The notes below the pieces were generated by a model. That model had not been told where the DNA came from. It ran no database searches and saw only the letters and a list, made by a program, of their open reading frames with translations. From Bacteroidales bacterium UBA5197 (lineage in GTDB: Bacteria > Bacteroidota > Bacteroidia > Bacteroidales > Lentimicrobiaceae), in assembly GCA_002412885.1 (NCBI GenBank), contig DHVX01000044.1, positions 1-38,359 of the forward strand: a DNA stretch of 38,359 nucleotides, read 5' to 3'. The position numbers were made by a program, and so were the translations under genes. This document shows, in pieces, positions 1 through 7,824 of this stretch; position 1 is the stretch's first letter; every line of letters starts with the position of its first letter.

Positions 1-920
1 TAAATGGTTTCACGTTCCAGATGGGATGTGCATGTTTGATGCCTGTCTACTTGAGTTTGAAAATGAGCTTTCCAACAATCATGTACAAGGGTAACTTCTT
101 TCGATATATCGGCAACATGTTTATTAATCGTTTCGGTTCCCCTGTTGGTCGAGGCAGCAATATATGTTGCTCTATTATTTTGCCATGTCCAGAACCAATG
201 CTTCATTCCATTGACCTTCATACCCGTTTCATCAGCACCGATAACACTACTTTTAACAACACTTTTGCGGATCAATTCATAGGCATCAGCCCCTTTGGCT
301 GCCAACCGGTTAAGCAGGCAATGCAACCCTCCCTCGCTGATGTTCGCCCCCATAAGGTCATGCAACAACTCCTGAAGCCTTTTAAAAGGCAGATATTGCC
401 TGACATTGAGATACCCAACAAGGGATTCAATGTTTCTGCCGTAGCTTACCGGGCTGTCTATTCCAACAGGAAACTCGCTCTCTACAACCTTTCCACATGT
501 ACACTTGCACCGATAAACCCGGTGCTCGGTTACAATTTGTTTGATTGTCGGAATATCGATCACCTGTCGTTTGCCAAAAAATTCAAAAGGCTGGTTGTTC
601 AAATCTTTACCGCATTCAGTGCAAAAACATGCGCGGTGTTCGATAATCTCATCTGGGGCTTCGGCCATTTCCAGTGTTTTTCCTTCATGCCCAGGCTGGC
701 CTCCTACTTTACGGTCGCTTTTTTGCCTAAGGCTACTGGTGCGTGGTACTCGGTTTTCATCCTTGGAAGGAGGTATGGAACTATTGGTGCTGTCTTTTCG
801 AGTCTTATATTTTTCCAGCTCCTGTTCCAACTTGTCAATTTTTGCCTCCATTCTAACAATTATCTTCGCCTGTGTTTGCACAAGGTGAATCAGTTCTTCC
901 ATTGTTATTTGATCGGGCAT
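1..920 (-). CDS. IS66 family transposase (TnpC), C-terminus cut by the window edge
   Basis: Reading the minus strand from the ATG at 920 gives an uninterrupted 306-codon frame that is still open at base 3. It starts MPDQITMEEL, has a coiled-coil-like stretch (about residues 8-40), a Ser/Thr/Pro linker with KDSTNSSIPPSKDE, a zinc-ribbon-like cysteine set (C98, C100, C103; C138, C140, C142) and two acidic DDE-type residues in familiar IS66 contexts: D230 in GADETGMKV and D281 in VHDCWKAHF, followed by a HQTC...HL stretch. IS66 transposases are usually about 500 residues, so roughly 60% is present. I see no tnpA or tnpB upstream; only about 190 bases separate the start from a host gene fragment, which suggests the single-gene (ISBst12-like) layout. 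Whether the copy is intact cannot be judged from here. Confidence 0.93.
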   Translation of the reverse strand, partial: MPDQITMEELIHLVQTQAKIIVRMEAKIDKLEQELEKYKTRKDSTNSSIPPSKDENRVPRTSSLRQKSDRKVGGQPGHEGKTLEMAEAPDEIIEHRACFCTECGKDLNNQPFEFFGKRQVIDIPTIKQIVTEHRVYRCKCTCGKVVESEFPVGIDSPVSYGRNIESLVGYLNVRQYLPFKRLQELLHDLMGANISEGGLHCLLNRLAAKGADAYELIRKSVVKSSVIGADETGMKVNGMKHWFWTWQNNRATYIAASTNRGTETINKHVADISKEVTLVHDCWKAHFQTQVDRHQTCTSHLERETI

Positions 921-1111
921 CTGCTTGAATTATACAGCAAAGCTACTCCTGAAATCCACTATATCAAAGAACTTAACTGCTTATTTATCAACGCGTATAG
1001 GAGATTTTTGTTAGTAACCATTGAATTTCTAAGTTGTCAGTCTGCAACTACTTGAAACCCGTTGACAAAGCACCGAAAATTGTTAATAACGTAGTATTTT
1101 TGTCAAACTGA
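1..1111 (-). mobile_element. IS66-type insertion sequence, one end only
   Basis: This covers the transposase frame plus the non-coding DNA up to where the neighbouring truncated gene becomes open (1112). The exact terminal inverted repeat could not be identified: the canonical IS66 ends are not visible and the other end is outside the window. The outer limit near 1,100 is inferred from the point where the host fragment loses its reading frame. Confidence 0.5.
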
Positions 1112-1513
1112 TTAGTTACGAATATTTTAATTAAAGAATCAGGCTATTTTACCAAAATCGAAGAACTTGAAAATAAAATATTGTGCGACCTAAAGCCATA
1201 TAAAGCCAATTATCAGGCTTATGGATATAGTAATATAAAAGCCCCTTTTTATATTTCACGTTCTTTAGTGGGGGGTAATGTTATTTTTGAGTTTAAAGAA
1301 AACAAATATAGAGTTACTATAAAAAACATTGTATTTACTCAAAACAATGAAGATACATTTTCAAAGCAGGGCGAAGTTGAAACCTTTGAATCATGGGTAT
1401 TAAACAAAAGCCAAAAGATTAAACCCGCATTTTTTACTGATGGAAGCGATATTTTGAATAAAGATTTCATAATAAAAACTACTTTCATAACTGAAAAGGA
1501 AAATAATTGGTAG
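1112..1513 (+). pseudogene. N-terminally truncated hypothetical protein, DUF4468-like remnant
   Basis: The frame is open from 1112 (after an in-frame TGA at 1109-1111) to the TAG at 1513, but has no ATG near its beginning; the first possible initiator is a TTG at 1181. The readable protein includes KIEELENKILCDLKPYKA, then GNVIFEFKENKYRVTIKNI, a strand-rich pattern resembling the DUF4468 (TBP-like fold) domains common in Bacteroidota envelope proteins. That name rests on pattern memory and is tentative. The missing start beside an IS66 element suggests that insertion removed the N-terminus and signal peptide. It could instead be a short expressed protein from the TTG, which I consider less likely. 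Confidence 0.5.
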
Positions 1514-1611
1514 AATGGTAGATTTTTAAAAACTGTTTATTCTTACTCTGATTGACTGAAATAGGGCAAAAACAAGGGGGTAAATTATCAAAACTGTATG
1601 TAAGTATGTAT

Positions 1612-1657
1612 GTATAAATAAAAAACCGTTCATAAATCATTGATTTACAAACGGTTT
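1612..1657 (-). terminator. Rho-independent terminator after tRNA-Arg
   Basis: Eight-base arms AAACCGTT (1623-1630) and AACGGTTT (1650-1657), with a second inner pairing AATCA/TGATT, are followed on the minus strand by a T-rich run. It sits directly downstream of the tRNA. Confidence 0.7.
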
Positions 1658-1670
1658 AGAATTGTATTTG

Positions 1671-1744
1671 TGATCCGGAGGCGACTCGAACGCCTGACCA
1701 GCAGCTTAGAAGGCTGCTGCTCTATCCAACTGAGCTACCGGACC
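1671..1744 (-). tRNA. tRNA-Arg (anticodon TCT)
   Basis: On the minus strand a 74-base cloverleaf folds: acceptor GGTCCGG/CCGGATC (one G-T pair), D-arm stem GCTC/GAGC, anticodon stem GCAGC/GCTGC with loop CTTCTAA (anticodon TCT, reading AGA), and a T-arm AGGCG-TTCGAGT-CGCCT. The CCA end is not encoded. Confidence 0.95.
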
Positions 1745-2271
1745 CATTGTTCTGCAAATCAATTCAAACTTCAATGAGAATGCCTCAGAAAGCTTCTTTT
1801 TTGCGGTTGCAAAGGTAAGCAAATTATGTTTTATCCCTAACCCGGATGCAAAATGTTCTCAGAAATTCTTTTTCTATTCCGGTAAAAGCTATTTTGTTTC
1901 TTTCGTTTTGGCTGAATACTTTGTTTTGCGGCACTTAATGCTTCCGATTTTGCATTGAGTGCCGGGAATTTTAACAATGATTCAATCGGAAACAATGCTG
2001 CTGACCAACTTTAGCAATTTCTTAATGTTTTTTGCAATCATTAACTAAATAATGTTCTTTACTTTTGCCTGCCTTTAAGTTGCAAAAACCCGATATTCCG
2101 GGGTCTTGAATAGATTGTTTAAGGTTTAATAAGTCCCGTATAATTAGATTTATGTAAAAAAGTTTGCATTTTGGGTTACTTTTTACCCTTTTTACGATAA
2201 ACATATGACTAAGCAAAAAGAATTTTTATAAATTAGCAGACTGAGCGCATTCTGCAGCTAATCTTACTGAA
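1745..2271. other. Intergenic region with a predicted tRNA promoter
   Basis: No convincing gene. The only strong element is a TACCTTTG box on the minus strand at 1810-1817, about 65 bases upstream of tRNA-Arg, matching the Bacteroidota -7 consensus TAnnTTTG. A 64-codon minus-strand frame (2022-2216) lacks recognisable features and is probably chance. Confidence 0.5.
1810..1817 (-). promoter_or_regulatory. -7 promoter box for tRNA-Arg
   Basis: TACCTTTG on the minus strand fits TAnnTTTG, the Bacteroidota -7 element. No good -33 TTG at 19-21 bases was found, so this is a partial match supported by its place upstream of the tRNA. Confidence 0.5.
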
Positions 2272-2733
2272 ATGAGAGAGCTTTTATTTACCGATTTTTC
2301 TGTTTACAACAAAGGGAAAGTCTATAATTGGGCCGGTAAAACCATATTGATAGCTGAAGATACAGATTGCAGTTTTCTTTACCTGAAAACCATTTTGCGT
2401 CACACAGCCGCATCCATTCTCTGGGCTTCTTCAGGGCAGGAAGCCATTAACCTCGTCAGAGAACATAAAGAAATTGATGTGATACTGATGGATATCAATA
2501 TGCCTGGCATCAGTGGCTTTGATGCAACTGTAGGAATACACAGCATAAGACCTGAAATGCCCGTCATTGCACAAACTGCATACGTACATGATAATGAAGT
2601 GGAGCTTTGCTACGCCTCAGGTTGTATCGACTATATCTCAAAGCCTATCGATAAAAACCTTTTGCTCGAAAAATTAAGTGTTTTTCTAGGAGCCGGCGTT
2701 CCAAAGGAAAACAAAGAATTAACTGGTCAATAA
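2272..2733 (+). CDS. Single-domain response regulator (CheY-like receiver)
   Basis: A 153-residue protein made of one receiver domain with no output domain. Visible hallmarks are the acidic pocket E29-D30 in ILIAEDTD, the phospho-acceptor D74 in VILMDINMPG, the conserved T102 in AQTAY and K124 in ISKPID. The first 20 residues and the last 15 lie outside the domain. The sequence style (GKTILIAEDTD...) matches receiver domains split from hybrid histidine kinases in Bacteroidota. No kinase gene is adjacent, so the partner is unknown; it may act in a phosphorelay or by protein contact. It stands alone and is followed by a strong terminator. Confidence 0.9.
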   Translation: MRELLFTDFSVYNKGKVYNWAGKTILIAEDTDCSFLYLKTILRHTAASILWASSGQEAINLVREHKEIDVILMDINMPGISGFDATVGIHSIRPEMPVIAQTAYVHDNEVELCYASGCIDYISKPIDKNLLLEKLSVFLGAGVPKENKELTGQ

Positions 2734-2777
2734 TGGTTTAATAAAGTAAACAAGGGGATACTATTATTGATTCTTGC

Positions 2778-2803
2778 AAAAAGCGGCTTTGGCCGCTTTT
2801 TTT
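2778..2803 (+). terminator. Rho-independent terminator after the response regulator
   Basis: AAAAAGCGGC, loop TTTG, GCCGCTTTTTTT: a perfect stem ending in a T run, 45 bases after the stop codon. The A/T flanks would let it work on both strands. Confidence 0.9.
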
Positions 2804-3131
2804 GATATCCTGATATTCTGATACATAGTTGTCCGGGGAAAGTTTCGATTACTATTCCAAATGCCTGATATTGTCGCTCTTTGAAAAAAGTTATAGAACG
2901 GTACCTTACTTTTTTAAATTTGCTACCAAAGCACTAAATCACCAAAAACCACCAATCTAATTTATTCATTTGGTGTAATTTGGAGTCTTGGAGACACTTC
3001 GGCAGGCTCAGTGCATCGTTTTGTGGCAACAATTTTTTCAATTTTTACCGGACAATAGTGATTCTGATAACCAAACTCTTGCTAATTATGAACGCATGTT
3101 CATAATATCAATAAATACCCACTTTTAGCTA
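2804..3131. other. Intergenic region with a dispersed-repeat fragment
   Basis: No gene seen. The stretch contains low-complexity A/C-rich words (around 2930-2960) and, at 2993-3013, a copy of a short element also found at 7682-7713 in the opposite orientation. Confidence 0.5.
2993..3013 (-). repeat. Short dispersed intergenic repeat (CACTGAG...GAAGTGTC)
   Basis: Read on the minus strand this has CACTGAG, then GCCTGCC, then GAAGTGTC. The plus strand at 7682-7713 has CACTGAG...GAAGTGTCC with a different centre. Both sit in intergenic DNA. Such sequences look like the small repetitive extragenic elements common in Bacteroidota genomes. Confidence 0.5.
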
Positions 3132-3162
3132 TTGCATGCCTTGTTTCATGTGCATACTTTTG
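3132..3162 (+). promoter_or_regulatory. Promoter for the His-rich protein / TonB receptor pair
   Basis: TTG at 3132-3134, 20 bases, then TACTTTTG at 3155-3162: both Bacteroidota promoter boxes at a standard distance. The -7 box ends only four bases before the ATG at 3167, so either the message is almost leaderless or translation begins at a later ATG (3218). Confidence 0.65.
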
Positions 3163-3166
3163 CCGC

Positions 3167-3538
3167 ATGATAACAAGAATATCACCAAACAGGAATTTCA
3201 CACGTTTATTCAGCCTCATGCTGATCGTGCTGCTCGGATGGTATTTTTCCTCGATCACTGTTTTTTTTCATTCACACTTTGTCAACGGAGTTAAAGTTTC
3301 TCACTCTCATCCTTACAGCGACGACAACCCACACTCTCCGGTGAAGGGACATAAACACAGTACTTCCTGCTATTATTTGTCAATTTCATCCGATGGTTCT
3401 TGTCTTGTAAACCCGGTTTTGAATTTTGATCCCGTTATTTTCTATCACAAAATAGAACTTTCCATTAAATCAGCGCCTGTTATTCCTGACCTTTTATTTG
3501 GTTCAGGTCATGGCTTGCGTGCCCCGCCATTGTCTTAA
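3167..3538 (+). CDS. Histidine-rich small envelope protein
   Basis: A 123-residue protein with an N-terminal hydrophobic segment (about residues 14-35) acting as signal peptide or membrane anchor. It is followed by a His-rich region: FHSHFVNGVKVSHSHPY and later HKHSTSCYY. This type of short protein with HSH...G...HSHP spacing often precedes TonB-dependent receptors in Bacteroidota and is generally undescribed. The histidines suggest binding of a metal ion (zinc, copper, nickel or haem iron), but that is inference. It is probably co-transcribed with the receptor 90 bases downstream. The start at 3167 is provisional because the predicted promoter nearly touches it. Confidence 0.7.
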   Translation: MITRISPNRNFTRLFSLMLIVLLGWYFSSITVFFHSHFVNGVKVSHSHPYSDDNPHSPVKGHKHSTSCYYLSISSDGSCLVNPVLNFDPVIFYHKIELSIKSAPVIPDLLFGSGHGLRAPPLS

Positions 3539-3628
3539 TCTCCTCCCTGCTATTTACTTTTCTTCTGTTGCCTGGGTATTTTATGCTCAAGTCCGACAGG
3601 CATTAACCACTTGTTTTAACTCAATTCA

Positions 3629-5926
3629 ATGAAAAAGTTTCTGATTTACACACTCATTTTGTTCTTTCCATTGTTTCTGATTGCTCAGGCACCCCCTTCC
3701 GGACAGAGCTTTTCAGGTATTGTGCTCGACAAAATCACCAGGAAGCCGATACCTTATATTACAGTTACATTGAAAGGTTCAACCATCGGAACAGCGACCT
3801 CAGCAAATGGTCGTTTTGTTTTGAATGGAATTCCCGATGGCAAAAACCTGATCAGAGTTCAGGGCGTAGGTTTTACTCCTGAAGATGTTGAAGTTCAGAT
3901 TATTCCTGGTGTTGATAACCAGATAGTTATTGAGGTTGAAGAAGATATTATCCAGCTTAACGAATTGGTAGTCAGCGCCAGCCGAAACGAATCCAACAGG
4001 CGTGAAACTTCATCGATTATCAACGTCATCGGACAGAAGATGCTGGAAAATTCAAATGCCGTTTGCCTTTCGCAAAGCCTCGGTTTTCAGCCAGGGCTAA
4101 GGGTAGAGAGCAATTGCCAGAACTGCGGTTTTCAGCAGGTACGTATCAATGGGCTGGAAGGACAATACTCTCAGATTCTGATTGATAGCCGGCCAGTCTT
4201 CAGTGCACTGGGAAGTGTATATGGTATTGAGCAGATTCCGGTTTCAATGATTGAACGGGTGGAAATTCTTCGTGGCGGTGGATCGGCATTATTTGGTTCA
4301 AATGCCATTGCCGGCACCATCAACATCATCACCCGCGAACCGGTTGTAAATACTTTCACCCTCGGCCATAATTTTACATCTATTGGTGGTAAAACACCCG
4401 ACAACACAACCAGTCTGAATGCGTCTCTGGTTAGCGATGATCATAAATCTGGAGTTTTTCTTCATTCATCATACCGAAACCGCGGACATTATGATTCTAA
4501 TGGTGACGGATATTCTGAAATTGGTCTGGTGCGTGGCAATAGCCTGGGATTCAGGGCATATCAACGCCTGACGGATCAAAGTAAAATTACCCTGGAATAT
4601 CACAATCTGCACGAATTCAGGCGTGGAGGCAATAAATTCGATCTTCAGCCTCATGAAACCGATATTACTGAGCAAACCGAACATCAGTTCAACGGAGGAA
4701 GCATTGCATACATTCTGTTTGCCAAAGACCGCAGCCGCAAATTTGAGATATTCGGAGCCATGCAAAAAATTGATCGCGAAAGTTATTACGGCGCCGGCGA
4801 AGATCCGAATGCATACGGAAGCACGGATGATCTCTCTGCCAATACCGGGCTTCAGCTTACTCAGGATTTTAAAAAAGTTATTTTTCTGCCTGCACAGTTT
4901 ACCGCAGGACTGGAATTTAACCACAACAAACTCCATGATATGATGCCGGGTTACGGTCGCGACCTTTTGCAGGAAACCAATGTTGGAGGTTTGTTTGCGC
5001 AAAACGAATGGAAGAATGAAAAAATAAGTCTGTTATTAGGAGCCAGGCTCGACAAACATAACCTTATCGAAAATCCGGTTTTCAGTCCCCGTGCAAATTT
5101 CAGATATGCAGTCAACGAAAACCTTTTCGGACGCCTTTCATACAGCACCGGTTTCAGAGCGCCTCAGGCTTTTGATGAAGATCTGCACATACTTGCCGTT
5201 GGCGGCGAAGTTATGCTGATAGAGTTGGCCGAAGATCTGCGTACAGAGCGCTCACAAAGTTACAGCGGTTCGTTCGATTATTATTTTTCAATGGGTGATG
5301 CAAAAGTCAATGCATTGGCCGAAGCTTTTTACACCAATCTCGACGATGTATTCTTTGTCGCTGAAATTGGTACTGATGAAAACGGAAACAAGATGCTTGA
5401 GCGCCGCAATGGCTCAGGTGCGGTGGTTCAGGGATTAAATCTTGAAATGCGTACTGCATTCTCATCGCGCACCCAAATGCAGTTGGGATTTACTTTCCAG
5501 AAAAGCAAATATGCTGAACCTCAGGCGTGGAGCGATGACCCTGAAGCCGGATCAGTTGAGAGCCTGCTGCGCTCGCCGGATAACTACGGATACTTTACTT
5601 TTACAGCCAGCCCGATAAAGAGAGTAGGGGTTTCGCTTACCGGAAGTTACACCGGAAGCATGATTGTTCCGCATTATGCCGGTTACATTGAGAATGATAT
5701 GTTGAAAAAAACCGATCCCTTCTTTGATCTGGCTCTCAAAATCAGCTACACAGCTAAACTTTCCGGCGAAACCCGCATACAGTGTTATGTTGGCGCCTTA
5801 AACATGTTCAACTCATACCAGAATGATTTCGATAAAGGAGAGTTCAGAGATGCCGGTTATATTTACGGACCCTCTTACCCACGTAGTTTTTCGGTGGGTG
5901 TAAAAGTTGGCAATATGCTGCAGTAA
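3629..5926 (+). CDS. TonB-dependent outer-membrane receptor
   Basis: 765 residues. The signal peptide is MKKFLIYTLILFFPLFLIAQ. A carboxypeptidase-regulatory-like domain follows (about 27-110, FSGIVLDKITRKPIPYITV...), then a plug domain (about 120-235) with VRINGLEGQYSQILIDSR and the ERVEILRGGGSALFGSNAIAGTINI hallmark (split across positions about 208-235), and a long beta-barrel ending at ...GVKVGNMLQ. TonB receptors import scarce ligands across the outer membrane using energy from TonB-ExbBD. The plug contains an unusual NCQNCG pair of cysteines. With a His-rich protein just upstream, a metal, haem or cobalamin ligand is likelier than a glycan, and no SusD partner is present. Substrate is not proven. 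Confidence 0.95.
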   Translation: MKKFLIYTLILFFPLFLIAQAPPSGQSFSGIVLDKITRKPIPYITVTLKGSTIGTATSANGRFVLNGIPDGKNLIRVQGVGFTPEDVEVQIIPGVDNQIVIEVEEDIIQLNELVVSASRNESNRRETSSIINVIGQKMLENSNAVCLSQSLGFQPGLRVESNCQNCGFQQVRINGLEGQYSQILIDSRPVFSALGSVYGIEQIPVSMIERVEILRGGGSALFGSNAIAGTINIITREPVVNTFTLGHNFTSIGGKTPDNTTSLNASLVSDDHKSGVFLHSSYRNRGHYDSNGDGYSEIGLVRGNSLGFRAYQRLTDQSKITLEYHNLHEFRRGGNKFDLQPHETDITEQTEHQFNGGSIAYILFAKDRSRKFEIFGAMQKIDRESYYGAGEDPNAYGSTDDLSANTGLQLTQDFKKVIFLPAQFTAGLEFNHNKLHDMMPGYGRDLLQETNVGGLFAQNEWKNEKISLLLGARLDKHNLIENPVFSPRANFRYAVNENLFGRLSYSTGFRAPQAFDEDLHILAVGGEVMLIELAEDLRTERSQSYSGSFDYYFSMGDAKVNALAEAFYTNLDDVFFVAEIGTDENGNKMLERRNGSGAVVQGLNLEMRTAFSSRTQMQLGFTFQKSKYAEPQAWSDDPEAGSVESLLRSPDNYGYFTFTASPIKRVGVSLTGSYTGSMIVPHYAGYIENDMLKKTDPFFDLALKISYTAKLSGETRIQCYVGALNMFNSYQNDFDKGEFRDAGYIYGPSYPRSFSVGVKVGNMLQ

Positions 5927-5970
5927 ATAGCTTATTTTCAATTAGATTTGTGTGTGTTTCTTTCCAAAGC

Positions 5971-6005
5971 CCGCCTTCCTGCCCATGGAAAGGCGGTTTT
6001 TTTTT
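5971..6005 (+). terminator. Rho-independent terminator after the TonB receptor
   Basis: CCGCCTT and AAGGCGG arms around a 12-base loop, followed by nine T residues. Confidence 0.85.
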
Positions 6006-6021
6006 GGGGATATATGGGAAT

Positions 6022-6050
6022 AAAAAAAGAGAGCCATAAATGACTCTCTT
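6022..6050 (-). terminator. Terminator of the tRNA-Ser / tRNA-Pro transcript
   Basis: On the minus strand AAGAGAG, a loop, CTCTCTT and further T residues follow tRNA-Pro immediately. Confidence 0.75.
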
Positions 6051-6054
6051 GTTG

Positions 6055-6127
6055 TCGGGGTGGCCGGACTCGAACCGACGACCTCCTGGTCCCAAACCAG
6101 GCATACTACCAACTGTACTACACCCCG
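6055..6127 (-). tRNA. tRNA-Pro (anticodon TGG)
   Basis: A 73-base minus-strand cloverleaf: acceptor CGGGGTG/CACCCCG with discriminator A, anticodon stem CCTGG/CCAGG with loop TTTGGGA (anticodon TGG), T-arm GTCGG-TTCGAGT-CCGGC. It follows tRNA-Ser by 41 bases and shares its transcript. Confidence 0.95.
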
Positions 6128-6168
6128 AACTAATATTTTTGCACTAAAAGCTGCATTCTGAACTCTTG

Positions 6169-6255
6169 CGGTGAAGGGGGGATTCGAACCCCCGGTACCG
6201 TTTCCAGTACGACAGTTTAGCAAACTGTTGGTTTCAGCCACTCACCCACCTCACC
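6169..6255 (-). tRNA. tRNA-Ser (anticodon GCT)
   Basis: An 87-base minus-strand tRNA with a long variable arm (a GTAC pairing) typical of serine tRNAs. Anticodon stem ACAGT/ACTGT, loop TTGCTAA (anticodon GCT, reading AGC and AGT), T-arm GGGGG-TTCGAAT-CCCCC. Acceptor GGTGAGG pairs with CTTCACC. Confidence 0.95.
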
Positions 6256-6266
6256 AAATGGGAGTG

Positions 6267-6296
6267 CAAAAGTACAAATTGAATTTTAATACGCAA
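6267..6296 (-). promoter_or_regulatory. Promoter for tRNA-Ser and tRNA-Pro
   Basis: On the minus strand TTG (6294-6296), 19 bases, then TACTTTTG (6267-6274): a full match to the Bacteroidota -33/-7 pattern, ending 11 bases before tRNA-Ser. Confidence 0.75.
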
Positions 6297-6341
6297 GCTT
6301 TATTTTCATTTAATTGAAAATAAATTTGAAGTCATCCGGGA

Positions 6342-6373
6342 TTGGATTTTTTAACCCTTATTTCGTACATTTG
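6342..6373 (+). promoter_or_regulatory. Promoter for the DUF6340-like lipoprotein
   Basis: TTG at 6342-6344, 21 bases, then TACATTTG at 6366-6373, about 50 bases before the ATG at 6427. Confidence 0.6.
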
Positions 6374-6426
6374 GTATAATAATTGGATTGCGCTGAACTT
6401 ATCTTCTTATCTCTTAATTATCATTT

Positions 6427-7470
6427 ATGAAATCAACTTTTCGCGCACTGTTTTTTATTCTGATGCTCCCAATTTTATTGGTTTCCTGTCGCACCGCTTC
6501 GCATCAGATGCAAATCCTCAAACCGGCAACCATTAACGTTCCTACGGAAATTAAACAGGTAGGCATTATCAATCGCTCTCTTCCCGAAAAGGGGCAGGGC
6601 GTTATGAATGTGCTGGAAGGATTGGTTACCGGAGAATCTATTGGTGCTGACCGTGAAGGATCGCAGGAATGTATGCGTGGATTGGCTGCAGGGCTCAATT
6701 CAAATCCCCGATTCACCGCTGTGCTGATCGAAGGTGTTGAGTTCCGTGGAACCGGAACCCGCCAATGGCCCGAATTTCTGGATTGGAATCAGGTAGAAGA
6801 ATTGTGTGAGCGTTTCAGGGTGGATGCTATTGTGGCGCTTGAAACCTTCGATTCAGACATGGAATTGCGCAAAAGCTCAGCCGATGTTGAAAGAACCATC
6901 GATAAGAAAAAGGTGATTGTTAAGGAATATTATGCCGACCTCAGAATGAATGTTCGATCGGGCTGGACAATCTATAAGCCGGAAGGCAGACAGATTATCG
7001 ACCGCAACGCATTTAACGATGAAATGAGCTGGCGCGAGAGTGGTGATACTCCTGATCAGGTTTTGGGTAAACTGCCATCTAAACGGCGCTCTATTAATGA
7101 ATCAGGCTACTATTCGGGCAGGCAGTATGGAAGGAGGATTTCTCCGACCTGGGTTACTGAAAGCCGCACCTACTTCCGCAAAGCCAACGATGATTTTAAA
7201 GTTGCCTCAAAATATGTGAAACAAGACCGATGGAACGATGCCATTGCCATCTGGAAAAAATATACGTTGAGCACCGATCCGAAAATAGCCGGCCGGGCTG
7301 CTTACAACATGGCACTCGCCTCGGAAGTAGAAGGAAACCTCTCACTCGCGCTTGAATGGGCAAATCGTGCCTGGCAGCAACATGGACTGAAGAAGGCGCG
7401 CCATTACACCAATCTTCTGAATGATAGAATTTATCAGCAGGAAAGACTCGATCAGCAAATGGCTGAATAG
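6427..7470 (+). CDS. DUF6340-like lipoprotein
   Basis: 347 residues with a lipoprotein signal peptide ending in the lipobox LVSC (acylated Cys21), so it is predicted to be anchored in a membrane on the periplasmic side. The N-terminal half (GIINRSLPEKG..., about 46-190) carries the pattern I associate with DUF6340, a Bacteroidota lipoprotein family of unknown function. The last 100 residues (about 250-340: YFRKANDDFKVASKYVKQ..., AAYNMALASEVEG) look helical and TPR-like. It has its own promoter and no operon partner. I cannot propose a biochemical role. Confidence 0.8.
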   Translation: MKSTFRALFFILMLPILLVSCRTASHQMQILKPATINVPTEIKQVGIINRSLPEKGQGVMNVLEGLVTGESIGADREGSQECMRGLAAGLNSNPRFTAVLIEGVEFRGTGTRQWPEFLDWNQVEELCERFRVDAIVALETFDSDMELRKSSADVERTIDKKKVIVKEYYADLRMNVRSGWTIYKPEGRQIIDRNAFNDEMSWRESGDTPDQVLGKLPSKRRSINESGYYSGRQYGRRISPTWVTESRTYFRKANDDFKVASKYVKQDRWNDAIAIWKKYTLSTDPKIAGRAAYNMALASEVEGNLSLALEWANRAWQQHGLKKARHYTNLLNDRIYQQERLDQQMAE

Positions 7471-7487
7471 TTGGCCAATATCCTTCG

Positions 7488-7505
7488 TTCCGATAGCTAT
7501 CGGAA
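7488..7505. repeat. Perfect 18-bp palindrome
   Basis: TTCCGATAGCTATCGGAA equals its own reverse complement. It lies 18 bases after the DUF6340 gene. There is no T run, so it is more likely an extragenic palindromic element than a standard terminator. Confidence 0.6.
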
Positions 7506-7627
7506 CCGCTACCAATGACAGATTGTTCGGCTAATCCTTCGACTCCGCTCAGGAGGACATCGTATAGAATTAATAATTAGTGCATTAAGATGATTCAGTG
7601 TACACTCTAAACGAATGTCACACTGAG

Positions 7628-7643
7628 TCCCGCACGTGCGGGA
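7628..7643. repeat. Perfect 16-bp palindrome
   Basis: TCCCGCACGTGCGGGA is self-complementary and directly follows a CACACTGAGT word, part of the same repeat-rich intergenic stretch. Confidence 0.6.
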
Positions 7644-7681
7644 AAGTGTTTAGACGCTTGAGCTTCAGGTCATCTCGGTCA

Positions 7682-7713
7682 CACTGAGTTCGCTGCGGCG
7701 AATCGAAGTGTCC
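7682..7713 (+). repeat. Short dispersed intergenic repeat (CACTGAG...GAAGTGTCC)
   Basis: Shares its two ends with the element at 2993-3013 but has the longer centre TTCGCTGCGGCGAATC, itself a hairpin-forming sequence (TTCGC/GCGAA). Confidence 0.5.
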
Positions 7714-7764
7714 ATAAAGATATGCTCTCTTTTTCTAAAAGGTCAAACCTGTTTTGTTTATGCG

Positions 7765-7772
7765 TACTTTTG
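7765..7772 (+). promoter_or_regulatory. -7 promoter box for the metallophosphoesterase
   Basis: TACTTTTG matches TAnnTTTG and lies 52 bases upstream of the ATG at 7825. It falls inside the longer open frame and so supports the downstream start. No clear -33 box. Confidence 0.5.
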
Positions 7773-7824
7773 GCCCGCGACAAAAAAAACAGGGTATTCC
7801 CAAAATTATTTTTCAGAGAACTGC

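Larger units (their letters stand above)
7471..7824. other. Intergenic region rich in palindromes and repeat fragments
   Basis: No gene. It holds two perfect palindromes (7488-7505, 7628-7643), two CACACTGAGT words (7618-7627 and 7679-7688), a copy of the dispersed element (7682-7713), and the promoter box of the next gene (7765-7772). A frame open from 7708 reaches the phosphoesterase but begins within repeat DNA. Confidence 0.6.

Noticed and set aside
21..1055. A 344-codon plus-strand frame at the left edge
   Set aside because: It is the antisense shadow of the IS66 transposase, whose minus-strand translation has the family motifs.
2022..2216. A 64-codon minus-strand frame before the response regulator
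   Set aside because: No domain, no promoter or ribosome site, and an amino-acid content typical of chance AT-rich DNA.
7708..7824. N-terminal 39-codon extension of the metallophosphoesterase
   Set aside because: It begins in dispersed-repeat DNA and contains a promoter box; the ATG at 7825 begins a normal membrane protein.
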